A stretch of 64,000 bases of DNA, from NCBI RefSeq assembly GCF_049801095.1, contig NZ_JBNAGH010000003.1, forward strand, positions 248,001 to 312,000, read 5' to 3'. Positions 25,697-33,921 of the stretch are shown piece after piece. Made by a program: the position numbers and the translations under genes. The notes below the pieces were generated by a model. The model had not been told where the DNA came from. It saw only the letters and a program-made list of their open reading frames with translations, and did no database searches. Positions within the stretch are counted from its first letter, which is position 1. The number at the start of each line of letters is the position of its first letter. This stretch comes from Dinoroseobacter sp049801095. Its GTDB lineage: Bacteria; Pseudomonadota; Alphaproteobacteria; Rhodobacterales; Rhodobacteraceae.

Positions 25697-26887
25697 TCAC
25701 GCTGCTTTGGCGAGGCTTGCGCCCGCCGTGGTCCGGTAGAACTGCTGGGCGGCGGCGACACCGGAGCCCAGCTCGATCGGGTAGTCGAGATCGGCCATGG
25801 CCATCTCGATTGTCGCGAGGCCCGACAGCATGGTCACATCCGTCAGCGCGCCCAGATGGCCGATCCGGAAGGCGCGGCCATTCATCTCGCCCAGACCCAC
25901 CCCGAAGGAAATGTCATAGGTGTCGAAAGCGTGCTGGGTCAGCGCGTTGCTGTCAAAGCCCTTGGGAACGTAGATGGCGCTTACCGTGTCGGAGTAAAGC
26001 TCGGGCCGCTCGGCACAGAGGCTCAGACCCCAGGCCGAGACCGCGCGGCGCACCCCCTCGGCAAGGCGGAAATGGCGGGCATAGACGTTCTCCATCCCCT
26101 CTTCGGCCAGCATCTTGAGGCTTTCGGCCAGCCCGAACATGAGCTGGATCGGCGGGGTATAGGGATAGCCGCCCGCGCCGTTGGCTGCGAGCATGTCGTC
26201 GAAGCTGAAGAAGGTGCGCGGCAGGGTTGCCGTGTCGCGATAGTCGAGCGCCTTCTGGCTGACGGCGACGATGCACATGCCGGTAAAGAGCATGAAGCCC
26301 TTCTGCGAACCGGTGATCGCGATATCCACGCCCCAGCCGTCGAAATCGAAAGGCATGGAGGCCAGGGAGGACACGCAATCCACCATCAGGAGCGCCGGAT
26401 GATCCGCGCTGTCCATGGCCCGGCGCACAGCCCCGATATCCGAGCGCACGCCGGTCGCGGTCTCGTTATGGGTCACGAGAACCGCCTTGATCCGGTGAGA
26501 CTTGTCCGCCGCCAGCTTGGCCGCGAACAGATCCGCCGGCGCGCCCGTGCCCCAGGCGCATTCAATGATCTCGACATTGAGGCCGTGACGCTCGCAAAGG
26601 TCGATCCAGCGGTGGCTGAACATGCCGTAGCGCGCGATCAGCACCGTGTCGCCGGGCGAAAGCGTGTTGCTCACCGCCGCTTCCCAACCGCCCGTACCAC
26701 TGGCCGGGAAGGTGATGATCTCGGCACTCTTGGTGTTGAAGATCTTGCGCACACCATCGAACAGCGCTGGAAGCATCGCGCCGAATTCCGGCGAGCGGTG
26801 ATCGCGGGTCTGCACATCCATGGCGCGCCGCAGACGATCCGGGACATTGGTCGGCCCGGGGATAAAAACTGGGTTTTGCTCAAACAT
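25697..26887 (-). CDS. bhcA: L-aspartate-glyoxylate aminotransferase (class V)
   Basis: A 396-residue class V aminotransferase of the serine/alanine-glyoxylate type. It begins with FIPGPTNVP, has the cofactor segment SGTGGWEAA (about 63-71), a buried Asp in MVDCVSSL (about 170) and the Schiff-base lysine K196 in GSQKGF. In the cycle it passes the amino group of aspartate to glyoxylate, giving oxaloacetate and the glycine that BhcC consumes. Net, two glyoxylates become one oxaloacetate without carbon loss. It is the first gene of bhcABCD, with a strong ribosome site AAAGGAGGA. A promoter and palindromes lie upstream. Confidence 0.94.
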   Translation of the reverse strand: MFEQNPVFIPGPTNVPDRLRRAMDVQTRDHRSPEFGAMLPALFDGVRKIFNTKSAEIITFPASGTGGWEAAVSNTLSPGDTVLIARYGMFSHRWIDLCERHGLNVEIIECAWGTGAPADLFAAKLAADKSHRIKAVLVTHNETATGVRSDIGAVRRAMDSADHPALLMVDCVSSLASMPFDFDGWGVDIAITGSQKGFMLFTGMCIVAVSQKALDYRDTATLPRTFFSFDDMLAANGAGGYPYTPPIQLMFGLAESLKMLAEEGMENVYARHFRLAEGVRRAVSAWGLSLCAERPELYSDTVSAIYVPKGFDSNALTQHAFDTYDISFGVGLGEMNGRAFRIGHLGALTDVTMLSGLATIEMAMADLDYPIELGSGVAAAQQFYRTTAGASLAKAA

Positions 26888-26910
26888 GGTGCAGTCCTCC
26901 TTTGAGCAGC

Positions 26911-26939
26911 ACCATAGACAGGGTGATCTATTTTTCCAA
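26911..26939 (-). promoter_or_regulatory. Candidate sigma70-type promoter of bhcABCD
   Basis: On the minus strand TTGGAA (26939-26934) is followed after 17 bp by TATGGT (26916-26911), about 24 bp before the bhcA start. The spacing is ideal and the -35 box sits about 6 bp past a palindromic operator candidate. This is a sequence match only. Confidence 0.55.
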
Positions 26940-26945
26940 TTTTTT

Positions 26946-26960
26946 CGAAAACATTTTTCG
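26946..26960. promoter_or_regulatory. Palindromic operator candidate, bhcA side
   Basis: A 15-bp perfect inverted repeat CGAAAA-CAT-TTTTCG lies just upstream of the bhcA -35 box. It is nested inside a larger inverted repeat ATTTTTCCAA / TTGGAAAAAT (26930-26939 and 26964-26973). The same half-site layout recurs at 27036-27050 in front of bhcR. IclR-family regulators bind short palindromes of this kind, so this is a likely BhcR site. Confidence 0.6.
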
Positions 26961-27035
26961 TTTTTGGAAAAATACAGTTTAGCGCCTGTTTTTACACTGT
27001 TTTTGAATTTCCAAAGAAAGTTATGTGCGCACTAT

Positions 27036-27050
27036 TGAAAATATTTTTCA
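27036..27050. promoter_or_regulatory. Palindromic operator candidate, bhcR side
   Basis: A 15-bp perfect inverted repeat TGAAAA-TAT-TTTTCA lies 38-52 bp before the bhcR start. It shares the GAAAA-nAT-TTTTC core with the site at 26946-26960, centre to centre 90 bp. Its position suggests autoregulation of bhcR. Confidence 0.6.
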
Positions 27051-27087
27051 CTGCGAGATACTCTTAGACAGCCAGACCGGAGTGAGC

Positions 27088-27930
27088 ATGACCGACTCGA
27101 CATCCCCCCAGCGACGCAGCCGTGGGCGCCCGAAAAACCCCTTCTCTGACACGCAGGCCAGCACCATTCAGGCACTGGATCGCGGGCTCTCTGTACTCAG
27201 CGCGCTCGCGCGGGATGGGGGTGGGACGCTCTCGGATCTCTCCATGCGGTTGGGCATGCCCGCCTCGACCGCGCACCGCGTCCTCGCGACCCTCGAAAAG
27301 CACGGCTATGTGGATATGGACGAGGCGACGCAGACCTGGCGCGTGGGCCTTGAGGCGTTCCGCGTCGGCTCCAGCTTCATGCAGCGCACGAACCTTCTGG
27401 AGGTCGGGCGCAGCACTATGCGGACCCTGATGGAGCAGACCGGCGAGACCGCGAATATGGGGATCGCCGATAGCGACCATGTGGTTTTCATCGGGCAGGT
27501 CGAGACCCATAACCCGATCCGCGCCTTTCACCGTCCCGGCTCTCGCGGGCCCATGCATGCCTCGGGGATTGGCAAAGCCCTTCTGGCGGCGATGGCGCAA
27601 GGGGATACGGAAAAACTGTTGCGGCGTACCGGGTTGGAGCAGTTCTCGCCCAAGACCCTGACCGCGCCCGATGCCCTGCTCAGCGATCTGGCCGAGGCCC
27701 GCGCGCGCGGCTGGGCCTTCGACAATGAAGAGCGGTTTGAGGGGATGTGCTGCGTCGCGGCCCCGATCTATGACAGCTTTCAGGAACCTGTGGCGGGCAT
27801 CTCGGTTTCGGGGCCCTCGGCGCGGTTCTCGCCCGCCGCCCTGCCTGGTCTCGGCGAAGCTGTGCGCGCCGCGGCAGCCGAGGTCACGGCACGGATCGGC
27901 GGGCAGGCCCCGCGCATGGCTGCGGAGTAA
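27088..27930 (+). CDS. bhcR: IclR-family transcriptional regulator of the beta-hydroxyaspartate cycle
   Basis: A 280-residue IclR-type regulator. The N-terminal winged helix (about residues 25-90, TLSDLSMRLGMPASTAHRVL) is followed by a GAF-like effector domain (about 100-270). That domain has the usual HASGIGKALLA loop and EERFEGMCCVAAPI segment. Its divergent place next to bhcA matches the known bhcR-bhcABCD arrangement, in which the regulator senses glyoxylate. The start at 27088 was chosen for its GGAGTGAG ribosome site; a start 21 codons upstream would cover the palindrome at 27036. It ends 9 bp from the convergent ABC transporter gene. Confidence 0.92.
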   Translation: MTDSTSPQRRSRGRPKNPFSDTQASTIQALDRGLSVLSALARDGGGTLSDLSMRLGMPASTAHRVLATLEKHGYVDMDEATQTWRVGLEAFRVGSSFMQRTNLLEVGRSTMRTLMEQTGETANMGIADSDHVVFIGQVETHNPIRAFHRPGSRGPMHASGIGKALLAAMAQGDTEKLLRRTGLEQFSPKTLTAPDALLSDLAEARARGWAFDNEERFEGMCCVAAPIYDSFQEPVAGISVSGPSARFSPAALPGLGEAVRAAAAEVTARIGGQAPRMAAE

Positions 27931-27939
27931 CCCGTCTGC

Positions 27940-28905
27940 TCAGCCCGCCAGATGGCAGGCGACCCGCGCCCCGCCGATCTCGCGCAGCTTGGGCCGCTCG
28001 GCACTGCAGCGCGCCTCGGCCATGGGGCAGCGCGGGTGAAAGGCACAGCCCGAGGGCGGGTTGATCGGGTCCGGGATCTCGCCTTTCGGCGGATCCACCT
28101 CACGTCCGAACCCATCCATTTTCGGCGCCGCCGCCAGCAGCATCTGGGTATAGGGATGACGTGGTGTGTCGAAGAGGGTCGCGGGATCCGCCTCCTCCAC
28201 CAGCCGTCCGAGATAGAGCACCCCGATCCGGTCCGCCATATGTTGGACCACGGTCAAGTCATGGGAAATAAAGAGGTAAGTCAGCCCGAACTCATCTTTT
28301 AGGTCGGACATCAGGTTCAGCACCTGCGCCTGAACCGACACGTCGAGGGCCGAAGTTGGCTCGTCACAGACGATCAGTTTCGGTTCAGAGGCGAGGGCGC
28401 GGGCGATGCAGATCCGCTGACGCTGACCGCCGGAGAACTCGTGGGGGAACTTGCCCGCATCCTCGGCCGAAAGACCCACCTGCTCCAGCAACCGCTCAGC
28501 AAGGCCCTGGGTCTGGCCGCCCCGGGCGGCGACGGGTTCGGCGATGATGTCACGGACGCGCCAGCGCGGGTTCAGGCTCGCAAACGGGTCCTGAAAGATC
28601 ATCTGGATGTCCGAGCGCACCGCATCCAGCGCCGCCTCATCGGTCTCGCGCGCGAGGTCTATCCCGTTGATTTCAACACCGCCTTCGGAGGGTCCGAGCA
28701 AGCCGACCACCATCTTGCCGATGGTGGATTTGCCCGATCCGCTCTCGCCCACAAGGGCGTAGACGGTCCGTTCCTCCACATCGAAACTGACATCGGAGAC
28801 AGCGGTCAGGATGGATTTCGGCAGCCGTTCCAGCACCCGGTTCAGCCAGGGTTTGGAGACGTCAAAGCGGCGGCTCAGGTCCTTGACGGAGACAAGGGCT
28901 GTCAT
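27940..28905 (-). CDS. Peptide/nickel-type ABC transporter ATPase (second ATPase, DppF/OppF-like)
   Basis: A 321-residue ATPase with Walker A GESGSGKST (residues 53-61), signature FSGGQRQR, Walker B IVCDEPTSALD, H-loop FISHD and the C-terminal oligopeptide-transporter extension (HPYTQML, then CAFHPRCPMAEARC, a Cys pattern seen in this subfamily). It powers uptake through the two permeases at 30394-32338. It overlaps the preceding ATPase gene by ATGA, so the two are translationally coupled. The start at 28905 has GGGAGGAAACCC upstream; a frame open 61 codons further upstream is overlap only. The substrate cannot be read from the ATPase. Confidence 0.92.
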   Translation of the reverse strand: MTALVSVKDLSRRFDVSKPWLNRVLERLPKSILTAVSDVSFDVEERTVYALVGESGSGKSTIGKMVVGLLGPSEGGVEINGIDLARETDEAALDAVRSDIQMIFQDPFASLNPRWRVRDIIAEPVAARGGQTQGLAERLLEQVGLSAEDAGKFPHEFSGGQRQRICIARALASEPKLIVCDEPTSALDVSVQAQVLNLMSDLKDEFGLTYLFISHDLTVVQHMADRIGVLYLGRLVEEADPATLFDTPRHPYTQMLLAAAPKMDGFGREVDPPKGEIPDPINPPSGCAFHPRCPMAEARCSAERPKLREIGGARVACHLAG

Positions 28906-29981
28906 GGGTTTCCTCCCTGCAGACCGGCGTCGGCCCCGGGTCGGCCCCCTGTCGGACTTGTGTCGGGCAAGTGTCGGGCACCTGCGTTCGGTGGTGTTGC
29001 GTCGCCCTCGGGCGCCGCGCCATCCATCGGATAGAGGCAGGCAGCGCGCGCGCCGGCCTCGATCACCGGGCGCGGGTCCTGACGGCACCGCGCCTGCGCA
29101 CGGGGACAGCGCGGGTTGAATGCACAGCCCTCGGGCAACCGCCCGAGCCGGGGCATGGAGCCCGGGATCTGGTGCAGACGCGCCAGCCCCTTGGAGGCAA
29201 GCGGCGTCGAGCCCATGAGCCCGTGGGTGTAGGGATGGCTGGGCGTGGTGATCACGTCGCGCACGGGACCAAGCTCGGCCAGACGCCCGGCATACATCAC
29301 CGCGACCCGGTCCGCCGCCTCGGCGATCACGCCCATATCATGGGTGATCAGCATCACGGCGGTCCCGCGCTCCCGGCAGAGCCGCTTCAGGAGCGCGATG
29401 ATCTGGGCCTGCACCGAGACATCGAGGGCCGTGGTCGGCTCGTCGGCGATCACCAGGCTCGGCTCCGCACAAAGCGCGAGCGCGATCACCACCCGCTGAC
29501 GCATCCCGCCCGAGAACTCGTGGGGATAGCTGTTTACCCGCTGGCGGGCGGCGGGAATGCCGACCTCCTCGAGGGCGGCGATGGCCCGCTCCTCGGCCTC
29601 GGCGCGGGAGATCGGCAGATGGGCCAGCATCGTCTCGGTCAGCTGATCGCCGATCCGCAGGAGCGGGTTGAGCGAGGTCAGCGGGTCCTGAAAGACCATG
29701 CCGATATCCTTGCCGCGCACCCGGCGCAGGGCATCGATCCCCAGCTGGTCGATGCGCTTGCCATTGAGCCAGACCTCGCCGCTGGAGATATGGGCGGGCG
29801 GGTTCAGAAGGCCGATCACGGCGTTCCCGGCCATGGATTTCCCGGCTCCGGATTCGCCCACGACGCCGAGGATCTCCCCCGGTGCGATATCGTAGGACAC
29901 GTTGTCCACGGGCCGCAGCACGGCGTAGCGGGTCGGAATATCCACGGTCAGATTGCGGATGGAGAGAACCGGCTCCGTCAT
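28902..29981 (-). CDS. Peptide/nickel-type ABC transporter ATPase (first ATPase, DppD/OppD-like)
   Basis: A 359-residue ATPase with Walker A GESGAGKSM (42-50), signature FSGGMRQR, Walker B VIADEPTTALD, H-loop LITHDMG, and the HPYTHGLMGS/CAFNPRCPRAQARC C-terminal extension. About 35 residues of low-complexity Pro/Gly/Ala-rich tail after the Cys motif are unusual for the family. It should pair with the downstream ATPase as a heterodimer. A 412-bp gap containing an inverted small ORF separates it from the permease genes, so it may have its own promoter. Confidence 0.92.
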   Translation of the reverse strand: MTEPVLSIRNLTVDIPTRYAVLRPVDNVSYDIAPGEILGVVGESGAGKSMAGNAVIGLLNPPAHISSGEVWLNGKRIDQLGIDALRRVRGKDIGMVFQDPLTSLNPLLRIGDQLTETMLAHLPISRAEAEERAIAALEEVGIPAARQRVNSYPHEFSGGMRQRVVIALALCAEPSLVIADEPTTALDVSVQAQIIALLKRLCRERGTAVMLITHDMGVIAEAADRVAVMYAGRLAELGPVRDVITTPSHPYTHGLMGSTPLASKGLARLHQIPGSMPRLGRLPEGCAFNPRCPRAQARCRQDPRPVIEAGARAACLYPMDGAAPEGDATPPNAGARHLPDTSPTGGRPGADAGLQGGNP

Positions 29982-30091
29982 GAAACCCTCCGTTCTTTCA
30001 GCTCAAAAGGCCCGAAAAGCCGCCCGATTTCCCGGCAAAGCGTCGCGGAAACGCGCAAATCGGATGCGGGCGGCGTTGCGGGCTGCGGCAA

Positions 30092-30108
30092 ATGCTGCGT
30101 CGCAGCAT
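30092..30108. promoter_or_regulatory. 17-bp perfect palindrome in the split of the transporter operon
   Basis: ATGCTGCG-T-CGCAGCAT is an 8-bp perfect inverted repeat around one base. It sits about 90 bp upstream of the small plus-strand ORF at 30198 and about 110 bp upstream of the ATPase gene starting at 29981 on the other strand. It could be an operator for either. Confidence 0.4.
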
Positions 30109-30197
30109 CACCAATGACGCAACGCTGATGATGCTGGGTCATAGTCTGGGCCAGCTGCTGAAGACGCATCGCAACGACTGCTGAAGGAGTGCCCCAT

Positions 30198-30389
30198 ATG
30201 TGCCTATCAACCCAAGCCCTCGTCCTGTTCCTCAACGTCATCGGCTCGGATCTGGTGACCACCGATCCCGGACGGATCATCGTGGCCGCCGAGACCGGGG
30301 ACGTGCACTGGGTGCTCACCTCCGATGATGAATGGTGCACCATGGCGCCCCAGCTCGACCGATTGGCGCGGTTCTCGCCCGTCCACTGA
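30198..30389 (+). CDS. Small hypothetical protein (63 aa) inverted within the transporter operon
   Basis: A 63-residue ORF (MCLSTQALVLFLNV...) with a good ribosome site AAGGAG 8 bp before the ATG. Codon third positions are mostly G or C after the first few codons, as in true genes here. It contains a VVAAETGDVHWVL-like middle and a WCTM segment with two cysteines overall; I recognise no domain. It lies antisense to the transporter operon, ending 4 bp from the permease stop. It could be a real small gene or a chance frame. Confidence 0.45.
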   Translation: MCLSTQALVLFLNVIGSDLVTTDPGRIIVAAETGDVHWVLTSDDEWCTMAPQLDRLARFSPVH

Positions 30390-30393
30390 GCGG

Positions 30394-31350
30394 TCATCGC
30401 AGCCTCGGGTTCAGGGCGTCGCGCAGCCAGTCGCCCAGAAGGTTCACACTGAGCGCGAGCACCAGAAGCGTGACCGCCGGGAAGAAGAGGATCCACCACT
30501 CGCCGGAGAAGAGGAAGCCCTGCCCGATCCGGATCAGCGTGCCAAGTGACGGCTGGGTGGGGGGCGCGCCGACGCCGAGGAAGCTCAGGGTCGCCTCGGC
30601 GATGATCGCGAGCGCCAGCGAAATCGTCGCGATGACCAGCACCGGCGAGAGCACATTGGGCAGGATGTGGCGCAGCATGATCGCGCCGGAGCCCCGCCCG
30701 ATCAGGCGCGCCGCCTGGACGTATTCCTTGTTCTTCTCGACCAGCGTGGCGCCCCGAACGACCCGCGCGAACTGCACCCAGTCCGACAGGCCGATGGCCA
30801 GGATCAGCACCCAGATCGCCATTTGATCGCGATATTCGACGGGCGTGATGCCCTTGGCGATCCCGAAGATCAGCATGGCCACGAGGATCGCCGGGAAGGT
30901 CAGCTGCACATCCGCCACGCGCATGATCAGCGTCTCGACCCAGCCGCCCACATAGCCCGCGATCAGGCCCAGTGTGACCCCCAGCACCATGGCGAAAAGC
31001 ACCGCCGCGAAGCCTACGAAAAGCGAGATCCGCATGCCGTAAAGGATCGTCGAGAACACGTCCCGCCCCTGATCATCCGTCCCCAGCCAGAAGACATCGC
31101 CGGTGAACGCGTTCGGCTGCATCGGCTGCGAGAACCCGTTCATCAGGTTCAGGGAGGCGGGGTTGAACGGGTCATAGGGGGCAATCAGCGGCGCCAGGAC
31201 CGCCGACAGCACCAGGAGGAGGACCAGCGCGAAAGAGATCATCGCCACAGGCGAGCGGCGGAATTTCCAGGCGAAATCCGATTGCCAGGCCACGGCGAGG
31301 CGCGAAGGTTCTTTCACCGGGGTCGGTGTTTCATTGGGCATATCCGTCAT
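30394..31350 (-). CDS. Peptide/nickel-type ABC transporter permease (DppC/OppC-like)
   Basis: A 318-residue inner-membrane permease with six predicted membrane segments. An N-terminal cytoplasmic lead and first helix are followed by the OppC_N motif (LAPLIAPYDP) and the family pattern WLGTDDQGRDVFSTILYG (about 105-122). The EAA loop (YVQAARLIGRGSGAIMLRHILPN, about 220-242) contacts the ATPase. The start at 31350 has GGAGGACATTGAG upstream; the partner permease stop is 1 bp before it. Confidence 0.93.
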   Translation of the reverse strand: MTDMPNETPTPVKEPSRLAVAWQSDFAWKFRRSPVAMISFALVLLLVLSAVLAPLIAPYDPFNPASLNLMNGFSQPMQPNAFTGDVFWLGTDDQGRDVFSTILYGMRISLFVGFAAVLFAMVLGVTLGLIAGYVGGWVETLIMRVADVQLTFPAILVAMLIFGIAKGITPVEYRDQMAIWVLILAIGLSDWVQFARVVRGATLVEKNKEYVQAARLIGRGSGAIMLRHILPNVLSPVLVIATISLALAIIAEATLSFLGVGAPPTQPSLGTLIRIGQGFLFSGEWWILFFPAVTLLVLALSVNLLGDWLRDALNPRLR

Positions 31351-31351
31351 C

Positions 31352-32338
31352 TCAATGTCCTCCGGACCCGGAGCGATCCACCCGCAGGCGCGGGTCAATC
31401 GCGAAATACAGCAGATCCACGATCAGGTTGATGCCCACGAACATCACCGAGATCAGCATCAGGTAGGCGGCCATCACCGGGATATCGACGAACTGGATGG
31501 CGTTGATGAAAAGAAGCCCCACACCGGGCCATTGGAACACGGTCTCGGTGATGATCGCGAAGGCGATGATCGAGCCGAGTTGCAAGCCCGTGACCGTGAT
31601 CACCGGGACCAGCGTGTTCTTCAGCGCGTGGCGGAAATTCACCGCCTTCTCGGTCAGCCCACGCGCCCGGGCAAAGCGGATATAGTCTTGTCGGAGCACT
31701 TCGAGCATTTCGGATCGCACCAGCCGCATGATCAGAGTCATCTGATAGAGCCCGAGGGTAATTGCCGGTAAGATCAAGGCCTTGAGCCCTGAGGCCGTGA
31801 GGAACCCCGTGCTCCAGCCGCCGAGATCGACGACCTCCCCACGTCCGAAACTTGGGAGCCAGTTGAGCTCCACGGCGAAGACATAGATCAAGAGGATCCC
31901 GATCAGGAAGGTCGGCAGGGACACCCCGATCAGCGAGACGGACATGACCATGCTCGCGGCCCAGCCGTCGCGGCGGATCGCCGTGAAAATGCCGAGGATG
32001 ATGCCGAACCCGATGGCCAGCACGCCCGAGACGGCGGCCAGTTCGAGGGTTGCAGGGGCGCGCTCCAGCAGGATCTCGGCCACGGGGCGCGACTGCCGGT
32101 AGGAGATCCCCAGATCGCCCTGGAAGGCGCGGCTCAGGAAGTTCCAGTATTGCACGAGGAAGGGATCATCGAGACCAAGCTGCGCGCGCAGACGTTCGAT
32201 ATCCTCCAGCGTGCGCTCCTGCCCGAGCAGGTTGTCGATCGGATCCCCGACGAAGCGGAACATCGAGAATGCGACCAGACCGACGATGAGCAGAACGACC
32301 AGCGACTGCACCACCCGGCGAATGATAAATGCGAGCAT
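31352..32338 (-). CDS. Peptide/nickel-type ABC transporter permease (DppB/OppB-like)
   Basis: A 328-residue permease with the classic OppB start (MLAFIIRRVVQSLVVLLIVG) and the segment RAQLGLDDPFLVQYWNFLS. It has the EAA loop YIRFARARGLTEKAVNFRHALKN (about 220-242) and the C-terminal ETVFQWPGVG motif. It is the first gene of the transporter operon, with ribosome site GGGGAGGG. It is divergent from the secreted FAH-like gene at 32580, and the 241-bp gap must hold both promoters. No solute-binding protein gene is in the operon itself; two candidates lie upstream at 34524 and 37696. Confidence 0.93.
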   Translation of the reverse strand: MLAFIIRRVVQSLVVLLIVGLVAFSMFRFVGDPIDNLLGQERTLEDIERLRAQLGLDDPFLVQYWNFLSRAFQGDLGISYRQSRPVAEILLERAPATLELAAVSGVLAIGFGIILGIFTAIRRDGWAASMVMSVSLIGVSLPTFLIGILLIYVFAVELNWLPSFGRGEVVDLGGWSTGFLTASGLKALILPAITLGLYQMTLIMRLVRSEMLEVLRQDYIRFARARGLTEKAVNFRHALKNTLVPVITVTGLQLGSIIAFAIITETVFQWPGVGLLFINAIQFVDIPVMAAYLMLISVMFVGINLIVDLLYFAIDPRLRVDRSGSGGH

Positions 32339-32579
32339 GCACCCTCCCCAAACTGCTCTCCGTTGTCCCGCGACCGGCTGACGCGGTCAAGGGCTCTGTC
32401 GTCTGCCCGGGCCCGCGCCGTTGCGGCAAGCAGCAGCTGGCGCGCCAAGGGGCGAAAACCGTTGCCCCCTGCCCAAGCGGGAGGCATGCTCAGAGCAGAC
32501 TCCGCGCGCAGGGGGCCGCGCGATCCGCCACCGCGCCCTGCCCCGCCCCAGCCGGACCATTTTTCAGGAGGACCCTTTC

Positions 32580-33428
32580 ATGACCCGATTGACCGTCTTG
32601 GCCGCACTGGCCGCTGTCGCCCTGCCCTCGGCGGGCCTGGCCACCTGCGCCACGGATGCGGAGGTCGCCAGCTTTGTCGAAGATTACCTCGCCAAGACCC
32701 CGACCAAAGCGCTCGGCGTGAACGCCACCATGGAGGAGGCGTTCTGCACCCAGGCGAAAGTCGCCAAGGCGCTCGAGCCCCATATGGGTCCGGTGGTGGG
32801 CTACAAGGCCGGGTTGACCAGTGACCGCGCCATGGAGGCGTTCGGCGTCTCCGAGCCCGTGGCCGGTGTGCTCTATCGCGACATGTTCCTCGAGGATGGC
32901 GCGACCGTGACCGGCCCCCACGGGGCGCGGCCGCTTTTCGAGGCGGATCTGGTTCTGGTCGTCGGCAGTACCGCGATCAATGAGGCCGAGACCGGTGCGG
33001 ATGTGATGGATGCCATCGCCTCGGTCCATGGCTTCATCGAACTGCCGGACCTGATGTATGCCAAGGATGAGCCCCTGACCGGCGCCACGATCACCGCGGG
33101 TGGCGTGGGCGCACGCGCGGGTGTGCTGGGCCCGGCGATCCCGTTTGAGGATGGTGGCGCGATGATCGACCTACTGGCCGAGATGCAGGTGCGCGTCACT
33201 GATGCCGAGGGCACCGTCCTGTCGGAGGCACCGGGAGCCGCCGTTCTGGGCAACCCCCTGCGCTCGGTCATCTGGCTACGCAGCACGGGCATCACCTTCA
33301 AGGAGGGGGACATGATCTCCGTCGGATCCATCGGCCCGCTCATGCCGCCCATGAAGGCCAAAGGCATGGCCAAGGTCGAATATCTCGGCCTGCCGGGGAA
33401 CCCCAGCCTGACGGTGAAGTTCGAATAG
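32580..33428 (+). CDS. FAH-superfamily (2-keto-4-pentenoate hydratase-like) protein with a signal peptide
   Basis: A 282-residue protein: a Sec signal peptide (residues 1-21, cleavage near AGLA) followed by a fold related to 2-keto-4-pentenoate hydratases and fumarylacetoacetate hydrolases. Family features are GPVVGYKAGLTSDRAMEAFGV (about 68-88), the acidic metal-site region FEADLVLVVG (about 121-130), HGFIELPDL and AAVLGNPLRSVIWL near the end. Enzymes of this family normally act in the cytoplasm, so export is unusual. Two Cys in the mature N-terminal part (23 and 59) could form a disulfide. The ribosome site is CAGGAGGA. Activity and substrate are unknown. Confidence 0.8.
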   Translation: MTRLTVLAALAAVALPSAGLATCATDAEVASFVEDYLAKTPTKALGVNATMEEAFCTQAKVAKALEPHMGPVVGYKAGLTSDRAMEAFGVSEPVAGVLYRDMFLEDGATVTGPHGARPLFEADLVLVVGSTAINEAETGADVMDAIASVHGFIELPDLMYAKDEPLTGATITAGGVGARAGVLGPAIPFEDGGAMIDLLAEMQVRVTDAEGTVLSEAPGAAVLGNPLRSVIWLRSTGITFKEGDMISVGSIGPLMPPMKAKGMAKVEYLGLPGNPSLTVKFE

Positions 33429-33494
33429 GCCCAACGGCGCTCGGTCTTTTCGGGAGTGGCGCAGGGCTTTCATAGGATAGACAATGATACAAGT

Positions 33495-33875
33495 ATGACA
33501 GACCCGACCCCGACACCTCCGCCGGCACCGACACCGGCCTCAAAGGACCCGCTTCTGCCGGTGAAGATCGTCTATGGCCTCTACGCGGTGGGGTATTTCG
33601 TAGGGCTCACGAGTCTCGCAGGCCTGATCTACGCCTATATCACCCGTGGATCCGATCCGGTGGCCGACAGCCATTTCACGTTCCAGATCCGGACCTTCTG
33701 GATCGGTCTGGGGATCGGGATCGTGGCAGTCATCCTGCTCACCATCGGGATCGGAGTTCTCGTCTGGATCTTCCTCGTGGTCTGGGGCCTGACCCGGGTG
33801 ATCTCGGGCTTTGTGCTGGCCAATGACGGCAAACCGATCAGCGGCACGAAATACGCCGGAATCCTCGCGGTCTAG
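33495..33875 (+). CDS. Small membrane protein, DUF4870-like
   Basis: A 126-residue protein with a Pro/Thr-rich cytoplasmic N-terminus (about 1-24) and three hydrophobic segments (about 27-50, 67-92, 93-115). It contains HFTFQIRTFWIG and a C-terminal GKPISGTKY stretch, similar to DUF4870 (YitT/TIC20-like small proteins). The ATG at 33495 has a weak ribosome site; a start 13 codons upstream adds polar residues only. Function unknown. Confidence 0.7.
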   Translation: MTDPTPTPPPAPTPASKDPLLPVKIVYGLYAVGYFVGLTSLAGLIYAYITRGSDPVADSHFTFQIRTFWIGLGIGIVAVILLTIGIGVLVWIFLVVWGLTRVISGFVLANDGKPISGTKYAGILAV

Positions 33876-33888
33876 TCCGGCGCGAGGC

Positions 33889-33912
33889 GCGGCACCGCAG
33901 GTCCGGTGCCGC
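33889..33912. terminator. Hairpin between convergent genes
   Basis: A 9-bp perfect stem GCGGCACCG / CGGTGCCGC with a 6-nt loop lies between the convergent genes ending at 33875 and 33922. It has no U-tract on either side, so it may be a weak or factor-assisted terminator. Confidence 0.5.
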
Positions 33913-33921
33913 CAGAGGGGG

